This document shows positions 41,386 to 52,377 of a stretch of DNA of 64,000 nt, in pieces. Source of the stretch: Sulfurimonas sp. (lineage in GTDB: Bacteria > Campylobacterota > Campylobacteria > Campylobacterales > Sulfurimonadaceae). The stretch spans positions 310,001-374,000 of the forward strand of contig NZ_JAQTOD010000001.1 in the NCBI RefSeq assembly GCF_028713515.1. Reading direction: 5' to 3'. Within the stretch, counting starts at the first letter, position 1, and the number at the start of each line of letters is the position of its first letter. The notes below the pieces were generated by a model that searched no databases, was not told where the DNA came from, and saw nothing but the letters and a program-made list of their open reading frames with translations. Both the position numbers and the translations under genes were made by a program.

Positions 41386-41563
41386 GGTAGCAATTATAGA
41401 AAAAATGGGCTTAATCCATTTAAGCTTTGTTGTGTTGGAGTTAATCAGCTGTGTTGTTTAAGAGCTAAAAAACGCCTTTGATTAAGTTTGATATTATTCT
41501 TGTCGTATGTTAAGTTAATCTTATTATAGTGACTGATATAATTGCTAAAAAATAGGAACTATA

Positions 41564-41845
41564 ATGTACGGATTATTTGAAGACGAAGATGACATATTTA
41601 TGGGTTCACCAAAAAGCAAACTGATGGATGTTGTGTTTAATGCTAACAACGATGTTGTAAGAATGGAGTTGCAAAATTTTATAGATAGGACTGCAGCTAT
41701 GGAGATTATGATGGCTGAAAAATTTGGTGATGATTTTGACACTGATATTGCAAGATTTATAATATCAAACAGAGATGCTGTGGAGAACTACTCTAAGAGC
41801 CTATATATTGAGCTGATGGGTAAGATATTATCACAAAGTGAATAA
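41564..41845 (+). CDS. Conserved hypothetical, 93 aa
   Basis: Good RBS/ATG, stop adjoins next gene. Confidence 0.7.
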   Translation: MYGLFEDEDDIFMGSPKSKLMDVVFNANNDVVRMELQNFIDRTAAMEIMMAEKFGDDFDTDIARFIISNRDAVENYSKSLYIELMGKILSQSE

Positions 41846-42286
41846 TTGAAGAGACTTTTAAGTGTTTATTTAGTTGCTCTTTTTGTAGCAACCACTTTAT
41901 CTGCTGAGTGGTTTACTCAAAAAGAGGAGATAAGGCTTAAAAAAGATGAACAAAAGAAAATTCTTGTAAAATATGATGACAAAAAGAAACTGTTTGTATT
42001 TAGATGGACGCTTTATAAAAATGGTGGCTTAGTTATGTTTAGGGTGTATGATAAAATCGTTGCTCAAAATGTACTTTATCTAAGATATCAAAACGAAAGT
42101 TTTAGATTTGATTTAAAAAATAGAAGTTTAGATGCCTACGAAGTCCCATATATACTAGTTAAATTTAAAGAGTTTGATGATGTAAAAAAAGAGGCAGTGT
42201 TTGATCTTTTTTTATTTGATAAAAAAAAGCAAGTTGAGTTAGAATTTTTAAAAAATGAGCTAAAGAGAGATAATGCAAAGAGTTGA
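41846..42286 (+). CDS. Hypothetical periplasmic protein
   Basis: Signal peptide LLSVYLVALFVATTLSAEW; TTG start; overlaps next gene. Confidence 0.7.
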   Translation: MKRLLSVYLVALFVATTLSAEWFTQKEEIRLKKDEQKKILVKYDDKKKLFVFRWTLYKNGGLVMFRVYDKIVAQNVLYLRYQNESFRFDLKNRSLDAYEVPYILVKFKEFDDVKKEAVFDLFLFDKKKQVELEFLKNELKRDNAKS

Positions 42287-43160
42287 AAATGAAATAGCAA
42301 GATTAATCAAAGAGATAGATTATGATGAAGTCAGCAATCTCTTTAACACTCTCTCTGGCGGGAAAAGAGTTCGTGCCAAATTGATTTTAAAAATAGCAGA
42401 TAAGCATGAAAAAGCTCCTCTGCTTGCAGCTATAGTGGAGTTAATCCACGCTGCAAGTCTGCTTCATGATGATGTTATAGATGAAGCAACTATAAGACGA
42501 GGGGTTGCTTCGGTAAATGCAACAAATGGAAGCAAAACTGCTGTGATGCTTGGAGATATTCTCTACTCAAAAGCTTTTAGTGAGCTTACCTCTTTTGGTG
42601 AAAATATCGCTAAAATTGTCTCTTCTTCTGTCACGGCCTTGAGTAAAGGCGAGATGATGGATGTCAAAATGGCTGAAAATTTTAATAGTGATGAAGATAA
42701 ATATTTAGAGATGCTTTATCTAAAAACTGCAACTCTGATTGAAGCTTCTGCTGAATCTAGTGCCATTTTAGTTGGCAAAGATGCCGTGTCTTATGCTCTT
42801 TATGGAAAAAATCTCGGTCTCTCTTTTCAGATAATTGATGATATTTTAGATATTACTTCAGACAAAGAAACTCTCGGTAAACCTGCTTTGAACGATTTTG
42901 TAGAGGGTAAATGCACGCTGCCGTATATTTATCTCTATAAGCTCTCAAATGAAGATGATAAAAAACGACTACTCTCTCTACATGCTAAAACTCTAAATGA
43001 GTTTGATGGTTCTTGGATAAAACAGAAGATGCAAGAACAAAAAACTATAGAAAAATCTTTTGAGCTAGCAGTTTCTCTCTCGAATGAAGCAATGAATGCA
43101 GTAAAAAATGATACTGAGCTCGTAAATATTTTACAAACCATGATAAAAAGAAGTTATTGA
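42273..43160 (+). CDS. Polyprenyl diphosphate synthase
   Basis: LLHDDVIDEATIRRG and FQIIDDILDITSD motifs. Confidence 0.93.
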   Translation: MQRVENEIARLIKEIDYDEVSNLFNTLSGGKRVRAKLILKIADKHEKAPLLAAIVELIHAASLLHDDVIDEATIRRGVASVNATNGSKTAVMLGDILYSKAFSELTSFGENIAKIVSSSVTALSKGEMMDVKMAENFNSDEDKYLEMLYLKTATLIEASAESSAILVGKDAVSYALYGKNLGLSFQIIDDILDITSDKETLGKPALNDFVEGKCTLPYIYLYKLSNEDDKKRLLSLHAKTLNEFDGSWIKQKMQEQKTIEKSFELAVSLSNEAMNAVKNDTELVNILQTMIKRSY

Positions 43161-44461
43161 TGCACTATTTAAACATAAGTTTCTCACACAAAAATTCAAC
43201 TCTTGAGGTTAGAGAAAAACTCTCTTATCCAGATGATTATCATGTTAAGGGTTGCTTAACAAAATTAAATTCATGTGATGCTATAAACGAGGCTATTCTA
43301 ATCTCTACATGCAACAGAATGGAAGTTTTTTGTAGCTGTAGCGATATCGCACAAGCGACAGAATATATTTTTACTACTCTTTCACAAAGAGCTGGGATAT
43401 CTATTGATGAGCTAGAGGGAAGGGCAGATGTCTATGATAACAGTAGTGCCATACATCATCTTTTTGCTGTTGCATCTTCACTTGATTCTATGGTTATTGG
43501 CGAAACACAAATTGCAGGACAACTCAAAGATGCTTTTAGATTGTCATACGACAGCGGATTTTGTGGTCAAAAGCTAGCTCGTGCCATGCACAATGCGTTT
43601 AAGTGTGCTGCAAAAGTTAGAAATGCTACGGATATTTCATCTAAACCAGTCTCTATAGCTAGTGTAGCTGTTTCAAAATTAAAATCAGTCTTAGATAATG
43701 TTAGTGGCAAAAAAGCTCTAATTATAGGTGCTGGAGAGATGTCAGAGATAACAGCAAAGCATCTCGCTTCTAGTGGAGCAGATGTTTATATAATGAACAG
43801 AACAAAAGAAAAAGCTATAAAACTAGCAGAGGAGTGCTCAGTAAAAGTACTAGATTTTGAAGAGTTGCCAAATGCAGTAAATGAGTTTGAAATTCTTTTT
43901 ACAGCAACTTCTGCACCAAAAGCAATCATTACCGATGAGATTATAAAGGCTTGTGATTTTGATAGGTTTTGGTTCGATATGGCACTTCCGAGAGATATCG
44001 ACTACAATAAAGGTGAACGCATAAACCTTTATGATATTGATGACTTAAAAACTATTGTAGATGAAAACAAATCTATCCGTGAAGATAGTGCCAGAAAAGC
44101 ACATGGAATCATTGGGAGAAGTACTGTTGAGTTTTTTGAGTGGTTAGACACTCTGAATATAGAACCTATGATAAAAGAGATTTACGAAAAAGCATTTAAA
44201 GCCGCAAGAGAAGAATCAAATAGAGTAATGAGAAATGGGTATATTCCAAAAGAGTATGAAGCCCAAGTTCATAAAATGAGCCAACAAACTATAAAAAGAT
44301 TTCTTCATGATATGACCTCGAAAATGAGGAGTGTATCCGAAGAATCAAAATCTGATATGGTAACAAGTGCGCTTCAATTTCTAATAAAAGAAGATAAAAC
44401 AGAGATATTAGATAAGTATAAGTGTGAACATGAGCTAAATAGAGCAGAAGGAAAAAGATGA
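43157..44461 (+). CDS. hemA: Glutamyl-tRNA reductase
   Basis: [46 protein letters not shown] at 43160 possible. Confidence 0.95.
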   Translation: MMHYLNISFSHKNSTLEVREKLSYPDDYHVKGCLTKLNSCDAINEAILISTCNRMEVFCSCSDIAQATEYIFTTLSQRAGISIDELEGRADVYDNSSAIHHLFAVASSLDSMVIGETQIAGQLKDAFRLSYDSGFCGQKLARAMHNAFKCAAKVRNATDISSKPVSIASVAVSKLKSVLDNVSGKKALIIGAGEMSEITAKHLASSGADVYIMNRTKEKAIKLAEECSVKVLDFEELPNAVNEFEILFTATSAPKAIITDEIIKACDFDRFWFDMALPRDIDYNKGERINLYDIDDLKTIVDENKSIREDSARKAHGIIGRSTVEFFEWLDTLNIEPMIKEIYEKAFKAAREESNRVMRNGYIPKEYEAQVHKMSQQTIKRFLHDMTSKMRSVSEESKSDMVTSALQFLIKEDKTEILDKYKCEHELNRAEGKR

Positions 44462-45759
44462 GAAGAAGTAGAGCTTTTATACCAACAACAAAAGAAGCGC
44501 CATCAGACGCGACTTTAGCTAGTCATATCTATCTTAGCAGAGCAGGATTTATCTCTCAAGTTGCAAGCGGACTTTATAGCTATATGCCAATGGCAAAAAA
44601 AGTAATCACAAAAATAGAAAATGTGATAAATCAAGAGATGGCTAATGCTGGATGTGAAGAGGTTGAGCTCAGTTTTGTGACACCAATTACTCTATGGGAA
44701 GAGAGTGGAAGAAGCGAGAAGTTTGGCAAAGAGTTATTGAGATTCCACGACAGAAAAGATAATATGTTTGTTTTGGGTCCAACACATGAAGAGATGATGG
44801 TTGATTTGGTTCGTAACCGTGTTACAAGCTATAAGCAACTCCCAATAAATCTTTATCAGATGAAAATCAAGTTTCGTGATGAAGCAAGACCTAGATTTGG
44901 CATCATGAGAGGTCGTGAATTTCTTATGAAGGATGGTTATAGTTTTCACTCTTCAGTAGAAGATTTGGATAGAGAATTTGATGCAATGGAGAGAGCATAT
45001 AAAAAAATCTTAGCCAGACTTGGGCTTGATTTTAGAGTAGTTGAAGCTGATAGTGGCGCTATTGGTGGAAGCGGTTCAAAAGAGTTGATGGTAATTGCTG
45101 GAAGTGGCGAAGATACTCTGGCTGTTTGTGATAGCTGTGAGTATGGTGCAAACATAGAGATATTTTTAGGTGCCAGCGATGAAGCTCAAAAAGATATTAT
45201 TTTCACAAGCGTTAAAGATATAAAAGGTGATGAAATATGCCCAAATTGTGACGGAAAACTCTCTCTTACAAAAGGGATAGAGGTTGGGCATATCTTTAAG
45301 TTAGGCACCACATATTCGGCACCTTTAAAGGCTCACTATTTGGATGAAAATGGCAAAGCTCAACCGTTTATTATGGGAACATATGGCATGGGCGTCAGTA
45401 GAATTATGGCGGCAATTATTGAACAAAACCATGATGAGAGTGGTTGTATCTGGACAAAGGAGAGCGCACCATACTCTGTAAATATCATAATTTCAAACAT
45501 CAAAGATGAGGCTCAAGTAAAACTAGCCGAAGAGCTTTATGAGAATCTAAAATCTTTGAATGTTGAAGTTATGCTTGATGATACAAAAGAGAGATTTGGC
45601 TTTAAGATGAAAGATGCCGAACTTATTGGTTTTCCATATAGTGTAATCATTGGCAAAGAGCTAGAAAATGGTGTTGTTCAGATTTTTGATAGAAAAACGA
45701 AAGAGATAACCCCCATTAATGCTCAAGATATTAAAACTAAGATTTTAGAACTTTTATAA
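44458..45759 (+). CDS. proS: Prolyl-tRNA synthetase without INS editing domain (433 aa)
   Basis: Class II motifs ([43 protein letters not shown]); only about 33 aa between CDSC and CPNC. Confidence 0.93.
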   Translation: MRRSRAFIPTTKEAPSDATLASHIYLSRAGFISQVASGLYSYMPMAKKVITKIENVINQEMANAGCEEVELSFVTPITLWEESGRSEKFGKELLRFHDRKDNMFVLGPTHEEMMVDLVRNRVTSYKQLPINLYQMKIKFRDEARPRFGIMRGREFLMKDGYSFHSSVEDLDREFDAMERAYKKILARLGLDFRVVEADSGAIGGSGSKELMVIAGSGEDTLAVCDSCEYGANIEIFLGASDEAQKDIIFTSVKDIKGDEICPNCDGKLSLTKGIEVGHIFKLGTTYSAPLKAHYLDENGKAQPFIMGTYGMGVSRIMAAIIEQNHDESGCIWTKESAPYSVNIIISNIKDEAQVKLAEELYENLKSLNVEVMLDDTKERFGFKMKDAELIGFPYSVIIGKELENGVVQIFDRKTKEITPINAQDIKTKILELL

Positions 45760-46188
45760 ATGGTATATTTTTTACTATATCTTTTTTTAGAGTTAATGAT
45801 TACCATCAATATCTCCTCTGCTATTGGTGGATTTGCTACTTTTTTAGAGATTATAGTTAGTGCTTTTATTGGTATAGTGATACTGATAAATTTCAAAAAC
45901 ACTCTGTTTGAAAATATGAGCAAATTGTCTCGCAATCAGATAAATGTAGGAGAGTTTGAGAGATTAAATCTTTTTACAATCTTAGGTGCTTTTTTGTTGA
46001 TTTTACCTGGATTTTTAACAGATATAGTCGGATTATTGTTGCAATTTGGTGCTGTTAGTTCAATGGTCGTTAACCGTTATAGTGTAAAATTTAGCACTAA
46101 AGAAGAAAAATTTGAAAAAAATTATAGAGAAAAGGAATCAGATGTCATTGATGTTGAAATTATTAGCGACAATAGCTATATTAAGTAG
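45760..46188 (+). CDS. FxsA family membrane protein
   Basis: FLELMITINISSAIGGFATFLEIIVSAFIG...LLILPGFLTDIVGLLL. Confidence 0.82.
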   Translation: MVYFLLYLFLELMITINISSAIGGFATFLEIIVSAFIGIVILINFKNTLFENMSKLSRNQINVGEFERLNLFTILGAFLLILPGFLTDIVGLLLQFGAVSSMVVNRYSVKFSTKEEKFEKNYREKESDVIDVEIISDNSYIK

Positions 46189-46969
46189 TGTTATTTATGC
46201 AAGTGATGAGAACAAAGTTGAAAAGTATCTAAAGGATAGTTTCGGCAGTAACCCAAATATTAAATCTATAAAAGTAAATACAACTAATATTATAGAGATT
46301 AAGGAACATAAGGGATGGAGTGCGTATTACATTGAAGCAGATGCAATTTTAAAGCAAGATGGTAGACAGGTTGTTCAGAAAATGCTTTGGTTTTCAAATG
46401 GAACTCTAATAACTAAAGAGTTAGCTGATTTAAATAGTAGGCAAGATATAAGTGATTTAGTTTCTTTACCATTTAAAAATGAGTATTATAAAAAAGAGAA
46501 TCTAATTTATGGAAATGCTAATGCTAGACATAAAGTTGTAATATTTTCTGATCCACTTTGTCCTTTTTGTAGAGAATTTGTGCCAACTGCGCTGGAATAT
46601 ATGAAAAAAGATCCAAGTAAATATGCGGTATATTATTATCATTTTCCACTTCAGTCACTCCACCCAGCAGCAGTTGAACTAGTTCAAGCAGCAATAGCGT
46701 TAGAATTAAAAGGCGTAAAAGATGTTGTGCTAAATCTTTATAAAGTAAAAATAAATCCAAAAGAGCGTTCTAATGAGGTTATTTTGGCTGAGTTCAACAA
46801 AGTAATGAACTCTAAAATCACTATGGCTGATTTAATGTTGCCAGCGGTCACGACTCACTTTCAGAGCGACATGAAAATAGCCGACACGCTTATGGTTAAT
46901 GGAACACCAACTATGTTTTTTAACGGTGTGGTCGATAAAACAAAAAACAGATATAAAGAAGCAAAATAG
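46142..46969 (+). CDS. DsbA/DsbC-type thiol:disulfide protein
   Basis: Signal peptide from ATG 46142; FSDPLCPFCREFVP active site CPFC; NGTPTMFFNG cis-Pro loop. Confidence 0.85.
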   Translation: MSLMLKLLATIAILSSVIYASDENKVEKYLKDSFGSNPNIKSIKVNTTNIIEIKEHKGWSAYYIEADAILKQDGRQVVQKMLWFSNGTLITKELADLNSRQDISDLVSLPFKNEYYKKENLIYGNANARHKVVIFSDPLCPFCREFVPTALEYMKKDPSKYAVYYYHFPLQSLHPAAVELVQAAIALELKGVKDVVLNLYKVKINPKERSNEVILAEFNKVMNSKITMADLMLPAVTTHFQSDMKIADTLMVNGTPTMFFNGVVDKTKNRYKEAK

Positions 46970-47929
46970 ATGAAAAAACTAACAATTGCAACAAGAGCAT
47001 CAGCACTTGCACTTTGGCAAGCTTATCATATCAAAGATAGAATAGAAGCCTCTTATCCAGAAATTACAGTAGAATTAAACGAGATTGTAAGTAACGGAGA
47101 TAAAGTTTTAGATAGGCCATTGGCACTGATTGGTGGAAAGGGACATTTTACAAAAGAGCTCGAGGATGAGATGTTGGCGGGAAATGCCCATTTAGCTGTC
47201 CATAGCCTAAAAGATGTTCCAACTTACATACCTGAAGGTTTAGAGTTGGTAGCTGTTACTGCAAGGCAAGATCAAAGCGATGTTTTCTTGTCACACAACT
47301 ATGAGAGTCTTGATGCACTGCCTCATGGCGCGGTGGTTGGAACAACTAGCTTAAGAAGAAGAATGCAACTTTTGCGACAACGACCAGATCTAAAAGTAAA
47401 AGATTTAAGAGGTAATGTAAATACAAGACTTAGAAAACTTCAAGAAGGGCAGTATGATGCAATTATTTTAGCGTTTATCGGCCTTCATAGATTGGATCTG
47501 CTAAAAGATATTCCACATGCACAAAAATTGTCACTCGACATGATGATACCACCGATGGGACAAGCTGCCTTAGGAATTGAAATAGTTTGTGGTAATGATA
47601 AAGTTAGAGAGATAGCGCTTAGTCTAAGAGATGAAAAAACATTTATTTGTACAAAAATAGAGAGGGATTTTATCTCTAAAATTGGAGCAGGATGCTCGGC
47701 TCCCGTAGCTTGTAATGCTGTTGTAAATGATAATGTTATTACTTTTAGAACAATGATTGGATTTCCAGATGGTACAAATGTAATGCAAGAAAAAATAGTT
47801 AGAAATATTGAGGAGTCTGATAATCTAGGATTTGAGATGGCTCAAATTATGATAGATAATGGTGCTATAAAGTTACTCGATGATGCACAGAAGATAGCAT
47901 TTAAAAATGAAATGCCACAGAGATTATAG
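46970..47929 (+). CDS. hemC: Porphobilinogen deaminase
   Basis: IATRASALALWQA, GTTSLRRRMQLL, DLRGNVNTRLRKL, GAGCSAPVA cofactor Cys. Confidence 0.96.
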   Translation: MKKLTIATRASALALWQAYHIKDRIEASYPEITVELNEIVSNGDKVLDRPLALIGGKGHFTKELEDEMLAGNAHLAVHSLKDVPTYIPEGLELVAVTARQDQSDVFLSHNYESLDALPHGAVVGTTSLRRRMQLLRQRPDLKVKDLRGNVNTRLRKLQEGQYDAIILAFIGLHRLDLLKDIPHAQKLSLDMMIPPMGQAALGIEIVCGNDKVREIALSLRDEKTFICTKIERDFISKIGAGCSAPVACNAVVNDNVITFRTMIGFPDGTNVMQEKIVRNIEESDNLGFEMAQIMIDNGAIKLLDDAQKIAFKNEMPQRL

Positions 47930-47960
47930 CAGTATCACAAAATAAAACAAAAGAACAACT

Positions 47961-49775
47961 ATGAAAAAAACTATAGAACTGTTAAAAAAAAATAATGAGT
48001 TGAGAATTATTAGTGATGAGCTTGATATTTATCTTGAGATTCCTCATTTAGCATATGCAGAGGTAAAGAAAAAAGATGGCGGTAAAGCACTTCTTTTTAC
48101 TAGCGTTGTTGATAAAAAGAATGGCTTAAAATTTGAAGAGCCTGTTGCTATGAATATTTTTGGCTCATACAAAAGGTGTGAACTACTTTTTGGCAGAACT
48201 ATAGAGTCTGTTGCTGATGAGATAACAAAGCTTCTTCATATGAAACCACCAGCTAAATTTATGGATAAGTTATCTATGGCAGGTGATTTGTTTGCGCTTA
48301 AAAATATATTTCCTAAAAAGTTAAAATCAAAAGGCGCATGTCAAGAGATTAAATATCTGGACGAAAATATAGATTTGTCTAAACTGCCAGTTCTTACTAC
48401 TTGGGAGCAAGATGGTGGACCTTTTATTACTATGGGGCAGGTTTATACGCAGAGTCTTGATGGCGATATGGTAAATCTTGGTATGTATAGACTCCAAGTT
48501 TATGATAAAAATCATCTAGGTATGCACTGGCAGATTCATAAAGACTCTTCTCATTTCTTTGATCAGTATCAAAAAGCTGGTAAAAAAATGCCTGTAAGTG
48601 TTGCTATCGGTGGAGACCCGCTCTATACTTGGTGTGCAACCGCTCCACTTCCTTATGGTGTTAATGAGCTACTTATGTATGGACTTATCAAAAAAGAGCC
48701 AGCAAAATTAGTAAAATCTCTAACGACCCCACTTTATATACCGCAAGATGTTGATTATGTAATTGAGGGATGGGTTGATACTCAAAATATGAGAATGGAG
48801 GGTCCATTTGGAGATCATACTGGCTACTACACACTAAAAGAGTCATATCCAGTTATGGAAGTAAGTGCGATTACTATGAAAAAAAATCGTACTTTTTTAG
48901 CTACAGTTGTTGGGAAGCCGCCACTGGAAGATAAGTATATGGGATGGGCGACAGGGAAGATATTTTTTCCACTTTTAAAAACAACCGCACCTGATTTACT
49001 TGATTATCATATGCCAGAAAATGCAGGTTTTCATAACCTTATTTTGGCAAAAATGCAACCACATTATAAAGGTCACGCCAAACAGTTTATGCATGCATTT
49101 TGGGGTGCAGGGCAGATGAGTTTTGTAAAACATGCTATATTCTTAGATGAAAATTCTCCTAAATTAGACAACTACGAATCTCTAACTTCATACATATTAG
49201 ATAGATTTACTCCAAAATCACTTTTTATCTCAGAGGGAATTTTAGACGCACTTGATCACTCTTCGCCAGAGTCTTTAGTTGGTGGAAAGCTTGGTATTGA
49301 TGTAACTGTTGGAAAAAGAATTGAGCCTCCAGAGCTTTTGGGTGATGAGGAACTTCTTGTTAAAGTAAAAGAACTTGTGCCAGATACAGTAGACCTCCAT
49401 CAGTATATGAGAAGAACTAAAAATCCAATTACGGTAATCTCCATTAAAAAAACAAAAAATGTAAAAGAGCATTTTAATGCGCTTACTAAACTAAGTTCAA
49501 ATTTAAGAGTAGTTATTTTTGTTGATGAGCTTAAAAATGATATTTTTAATCCATATATGTTAATTTGGAGAGTCACTAACAATATGGATGCTATTAGAGA
49601 TATTTATATATCAGATCCTATGGTTGCTATTGATGGAACAACAAAAAATTTGTTAGATGGATTTACTAGAGAGTGGCCAGATGATGTTGACTGTACAGAG
49701 TCTGTTGTTGAGTCATTAAAGCAAAGAGACATCTGGGATTTAGATGATAAAATATATAAAAAATTTCAATTATAG
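47961..49775 (+). CDS. UbiD-family (mena)quinone biosynthesis decarboxylase
   Basis: MHWQIHKDSSHFF, EGPFGDHTGYY, KPPLEDKYMGWATGKIFFPLL. Confidence 0.93.
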   Translation: MKKTIELLKKNNELRIISDELDIYLEIPHLAYAEVKKKDGGKALLFTSVVDKKNGLKFEEPVAMNIFGSYKRCELLFGRTIESVADEITKLLHMKPPAKFMDKLSMAGDLFALKNIFPKKLKSKGACQEIKYLDENIDLSKLPVLTTWEQDGGPFITMGQVYTQSLDGDMVNLGMYRLQVYDKNHLGMHWQIHKDSSHFFDQYQKAGKKMPVSVAIGGDPLYTWCATAPLPYGVNELLMYGLIKKEPAKLVKSLTTPLYIPQDVDYVIEGWVDTQNMRMEGPFGDHTGYYTLKESYPVMEVSAITMKKNRTFLATVVGKPPLEDKYMGWATGKIFFPLLKTTAPDLLDYHMPENAGFHNLILAKMQPHYKGHAKQFMHAFWGAGQMSFVKHAIFLDENSPKLDNYESLTSYILDRFTPKSLFISEGILDALDHSSPESLVGGKLGIDVTVGKRIEPPELLGDEELLVKVKELVPDTVDLHQYMRRTKNPITVISIKKTKNVKEHFNALTKLSSNLRVVIFVDELKNDIFNPYMLIWRVTNNMDAIRDIYISDPMVAIDGTTKNLLDGFTREWPDDVDCTESVVESLKQRDIWDLDDKIYKKFQL

Positions 49776-49868
49776 CTGCATGTGAAAAAAAGTATTCTTT
49801 GTGCTATTTTATAAGGTTCGTATAATAAATAGTTGTGTACTATAATTAATTATTATTAAGGCTAACTC

Positions 49869-50210
49869 ATGAATAAATTTTTAATCGTCGTATCGTCCTT
49901 TTTTCTTTTGAGCTCTATGGATTGTAGTGCTGCTGTCTATAAAGGTCAAAAAGAGTATGTTAAAAAGTGTGTAATTTGTCATCATGCTGGACAAGAGTTT
50001 ATAGCTACTAAGAAAAAAAGAGAGTGGGCAAGCCTAATGAGAAATGGTGGAGAGGCATTGGCCCAAATTCATATTGAAAGCAAAAATAGAAAAGCTGAAC
50101 CATCTGTTGAATATTTTCAGAGTGATGACTTCGCCAGTAGTGCTAAACACTTGAAAGATTTTATGAAAGAGTACGCGCAAGATAGTGGAAATGTACCAGC
50201 TTGTAATTAA
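49869..50210 (+). CDS. Small periplasmic c-type cytochrome
   Basis: Signal peptide and single heme motif KCVICHHAG. Confidence 0.75.
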   Translation: MNKFLIVVSSFFLLSSMDCSAAVYKGQKEYVKKCVICHHAGQEFIATKKKREWASLMRNGGEALAQIHIESKNRKAEPSVEYFQSDDFASSAKHLKDFMKEYAQDSGNVPACN

Positions 50211-50318
50211 TATAAATCTTCACAGGTAGAGTTTTCTCTATCTGTTTTTGTCCCTCTTTAATTTTGTAAAATCATATAATTTAGCTAAAATACCGAACTT
50301 TTTACTACTGGAGAAATC

Positions 50319-51698
50319 ATGGACAAAATGTGGTCAGGTCGTTTTTCTGCAACTGCTTCAACACTCTTGGATCAATTTAATGCATCTATTATGTTTGATA
50401 GAAAACTTTATCGTGAAGATATTGAGGGTTCATTGGCTCATGCCGCAATGCTAACCAAACAAGGAATTTTAACCACAGAAGAGTTTCACCAAATAAGTGA
50501 TGGTTTGAGTCAAGTTATGATAGAGATAGAATCAGGCGAATTTGAGTGGAAGATTTCAGATGAAGACTTGCATATGGCTATTGAGAAGCGCCTAACGGCA
50601 ATTATTGGCGATACTGGAAAAAAACTTCACACCGCAAGAAGTAGAAATGATCAAGTTGCGGTTGATTTTCGTCGTTATGTTCTGAGAAAAAATTTAGAGA
50701 TAGTTGATGCTCTTAAACTTTTGATGAGTGAGATTTTAGTGGTTGCTCATAAACATACGGAAACCTTGCTCCCAGGGATGACACATCTTCAGCATGCTCA
50801 ACCAATTAACTTTGGTTTTCATTTGGGTGCTTATTTGTCAATGTTTAAAAGAGATATTGAGAGATTTGAAAGCTCACATAAAAGAAACAATGTCTCTCCC
50901 CTTGGCTGTGCTGCACTCGCTGGAACACCACATAATATCAATAGAGATATGACAGCGGAACTTTTGGGATTTGATGAAGTTAGCATCAACTGTCTAGATA
51001 CTGTTAGTGACAGGGATTTCGCATTAGAGATTTTGTTTGGCATCTCAACTATGATGATGCACATATCGAGACTCAGCGAAGAACTTGTTATGTGGTCTAG
51101 TTATGAGTTCGCATTTGTTGAGCTTAGCGATGAGTACTCGACTGGCTCTTCTATTATGCCACAAAAGAAAAATCCTGATGTTCCAGAACTCTTACGCGGA
51201 AAAACAGGAAGAGTTTATGGCTCACTTATGGGACTTCTAACTGTTATGAAGGGGCTTCCTTTGGCGTATAACAAAGACACGCAAGAGGATAAAGAGGGTG
51301 TTTTTGATGCAGTTGAGACTGCTGAAATATCTTTAGCGATATTAAAAGAAGCAATCAAAACTATGCAGGTAAAACCTCACAACATGCTCAAAGCTTCTAA
51401 GGTTGGGCATTTAAGCGCTACGGATTTAGCTGATTATCTGGTACAAAAATGCAATATTCCATTCCGCGAGGCTCATTTTATAACAGGAAAAGCTGTTGCA
51501 AAAAGTGAAGAGTTGAAAATTGACTTAAGCGATATTGAGCTCAAGTATCTTCAAGATATAGATAGCAGAATAGGTGGTGATGTTTTGGAATTTTTATCCA
51601 TCACAAACTCAATGAACGCGAGAACCTCCGCCGGTGGAACTGCTAGCATCAGAACAAAAGAACAACTGCAATATTTTAAAACTTTTTTGGAGAAGTAG
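50319..51698 (+). CDS. argH: Argininosuccinate lyase
   Basis: [26 protein letters not shown] signature. Confidence 0.97.
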   Translation: MDKMWSGRFSATASTLLDQFNASIMFDRKLYREDIEGSLAHAAMLTKQGILTTEEFHQISDGLSQVMIEIESGEFEWKISDEDLHMAIEKRLTAIIGDTGKKLHTARSRNDQVAVDFRRYVLRKNLEIVDALKLLMSEILVVAHKHTETLLPGMTHLQHAQPINFGFHLGAYLSMFKRDIERFESSHKRNNVSPLGCAALAGTPHNINRDMTAELLGFDEVSINCLDTVSDRDFALEILFGISTMMMHISRLSEELVMWSSYEFAFVELSDEYSTGSSIMPQKKNPDVPELLRGKTGRVYGSLMGLLTVMKGLPLAYNKDTQEDKEGVFDAVETAEISLAILKEAIKTMQVKPHNMLKASKVGHLSATDLADYLVQKCNIPFREAHFITGKAVAKSEELKIDLSDIELKYLQDIDSRIGGDVLEFLSITNSMNARTSAGGTASIRTKEQLQYFKTFLEK

Positions 51699-52163
51699 AT
51701 GAAAGTAACCGTATCGCACCAAGATGGAATGAAGTTTGAAGCAAAAACTGAAAAAAGTAGCTTTATAATCGACTGCCCAACAATTTCACCTGTTGAGTAT
51801 TTTCTAGCAGGAGTTATCTCATGCAGTGCAACTGACATAGTTTTGCTACCTAAAAATCAAGGTAAAACGGTATCTAATTTGGCTATAGATGGCGAAGTTG
51901 TCAGAAACGAAGAACAACCAAGAAAGTTCAATCAGCTTCATTTGACATATAGATTCAACTCAGATGCTGATGATATAATGGCTTCAAGATGGGTTATGGC
52001 ATCGTTGGAGACATACTGTTCAACTATAAATACTATCCGAGACACAACGGAGATTTCATACTCTATAATTCACAATGGAAACATTGTTTGTGAAAACCAA
52101 AAGATGATTTCAGGTGGTGGAGCAAAGATTGATTTGGGAAAAATAGAGTCTTGCCCAAGCTAA
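51699..52163 (+). CDS. OsmC family protein
   Basis: SPVEYFLAGVISCSATDIV, SLETYCSTINTIRDTTEISYSI. Confidence 0.82.
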   Translation: MKVTVSHQDGMKFEAKTEKSSFIIDCPTISPVEYFLAGVISCSATDIVLLPKNQGKTVSNLAIDGEVVRNEEQPRKFNQLHLTYRFNSDADDIMASRWVMASLETYCSTINTIRDTTEISYSIIHNGNIVCENQKMISGGGAKIDLGKIESCPS

Positions 52164-52236
52164 TCTAGTAAGTTGGTATAGTTAATGCTAATGCTGCATA
52201 TAGACTAAATAAACATGGTCTTATGTAGGAGATATT

Positions 52237-52353
52237 ATGCTAGAAGCTGTTTTTGTACTACTGTTATTTGCTATTGTGGCAATAGTTACTTATGAACTAA
52301 AAGCCATGTTCAGCAGAAGAGAATGGGGTGAAAATTCTAAATCGCTTTTTTAG
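52237..52353 (+). CDS. Small single-TM protein, 38 aa (not in ORF track)
   Basis: AGGAG RBS 6-7 nt before ATG; MLEAVFVLLLFAIVAIVTYELKAMFSRREWGENSKSLF*. Confidence 0.65.
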   Translation: MLEAVFVLLLFAIVAIVTYELKAMFSRREWGENSKSLF

Positions 52354-52377
52354 AATTTCTCCACCCTCTTTAAATAT

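Noticed and set aside
45760-46188. Overlap of FxsA-like and DsbA-like ORFs as a fusion or programmed frameshift
   Set aside because: The second gene has its own ATG and signal peptide at 46142; an ordinary overlap
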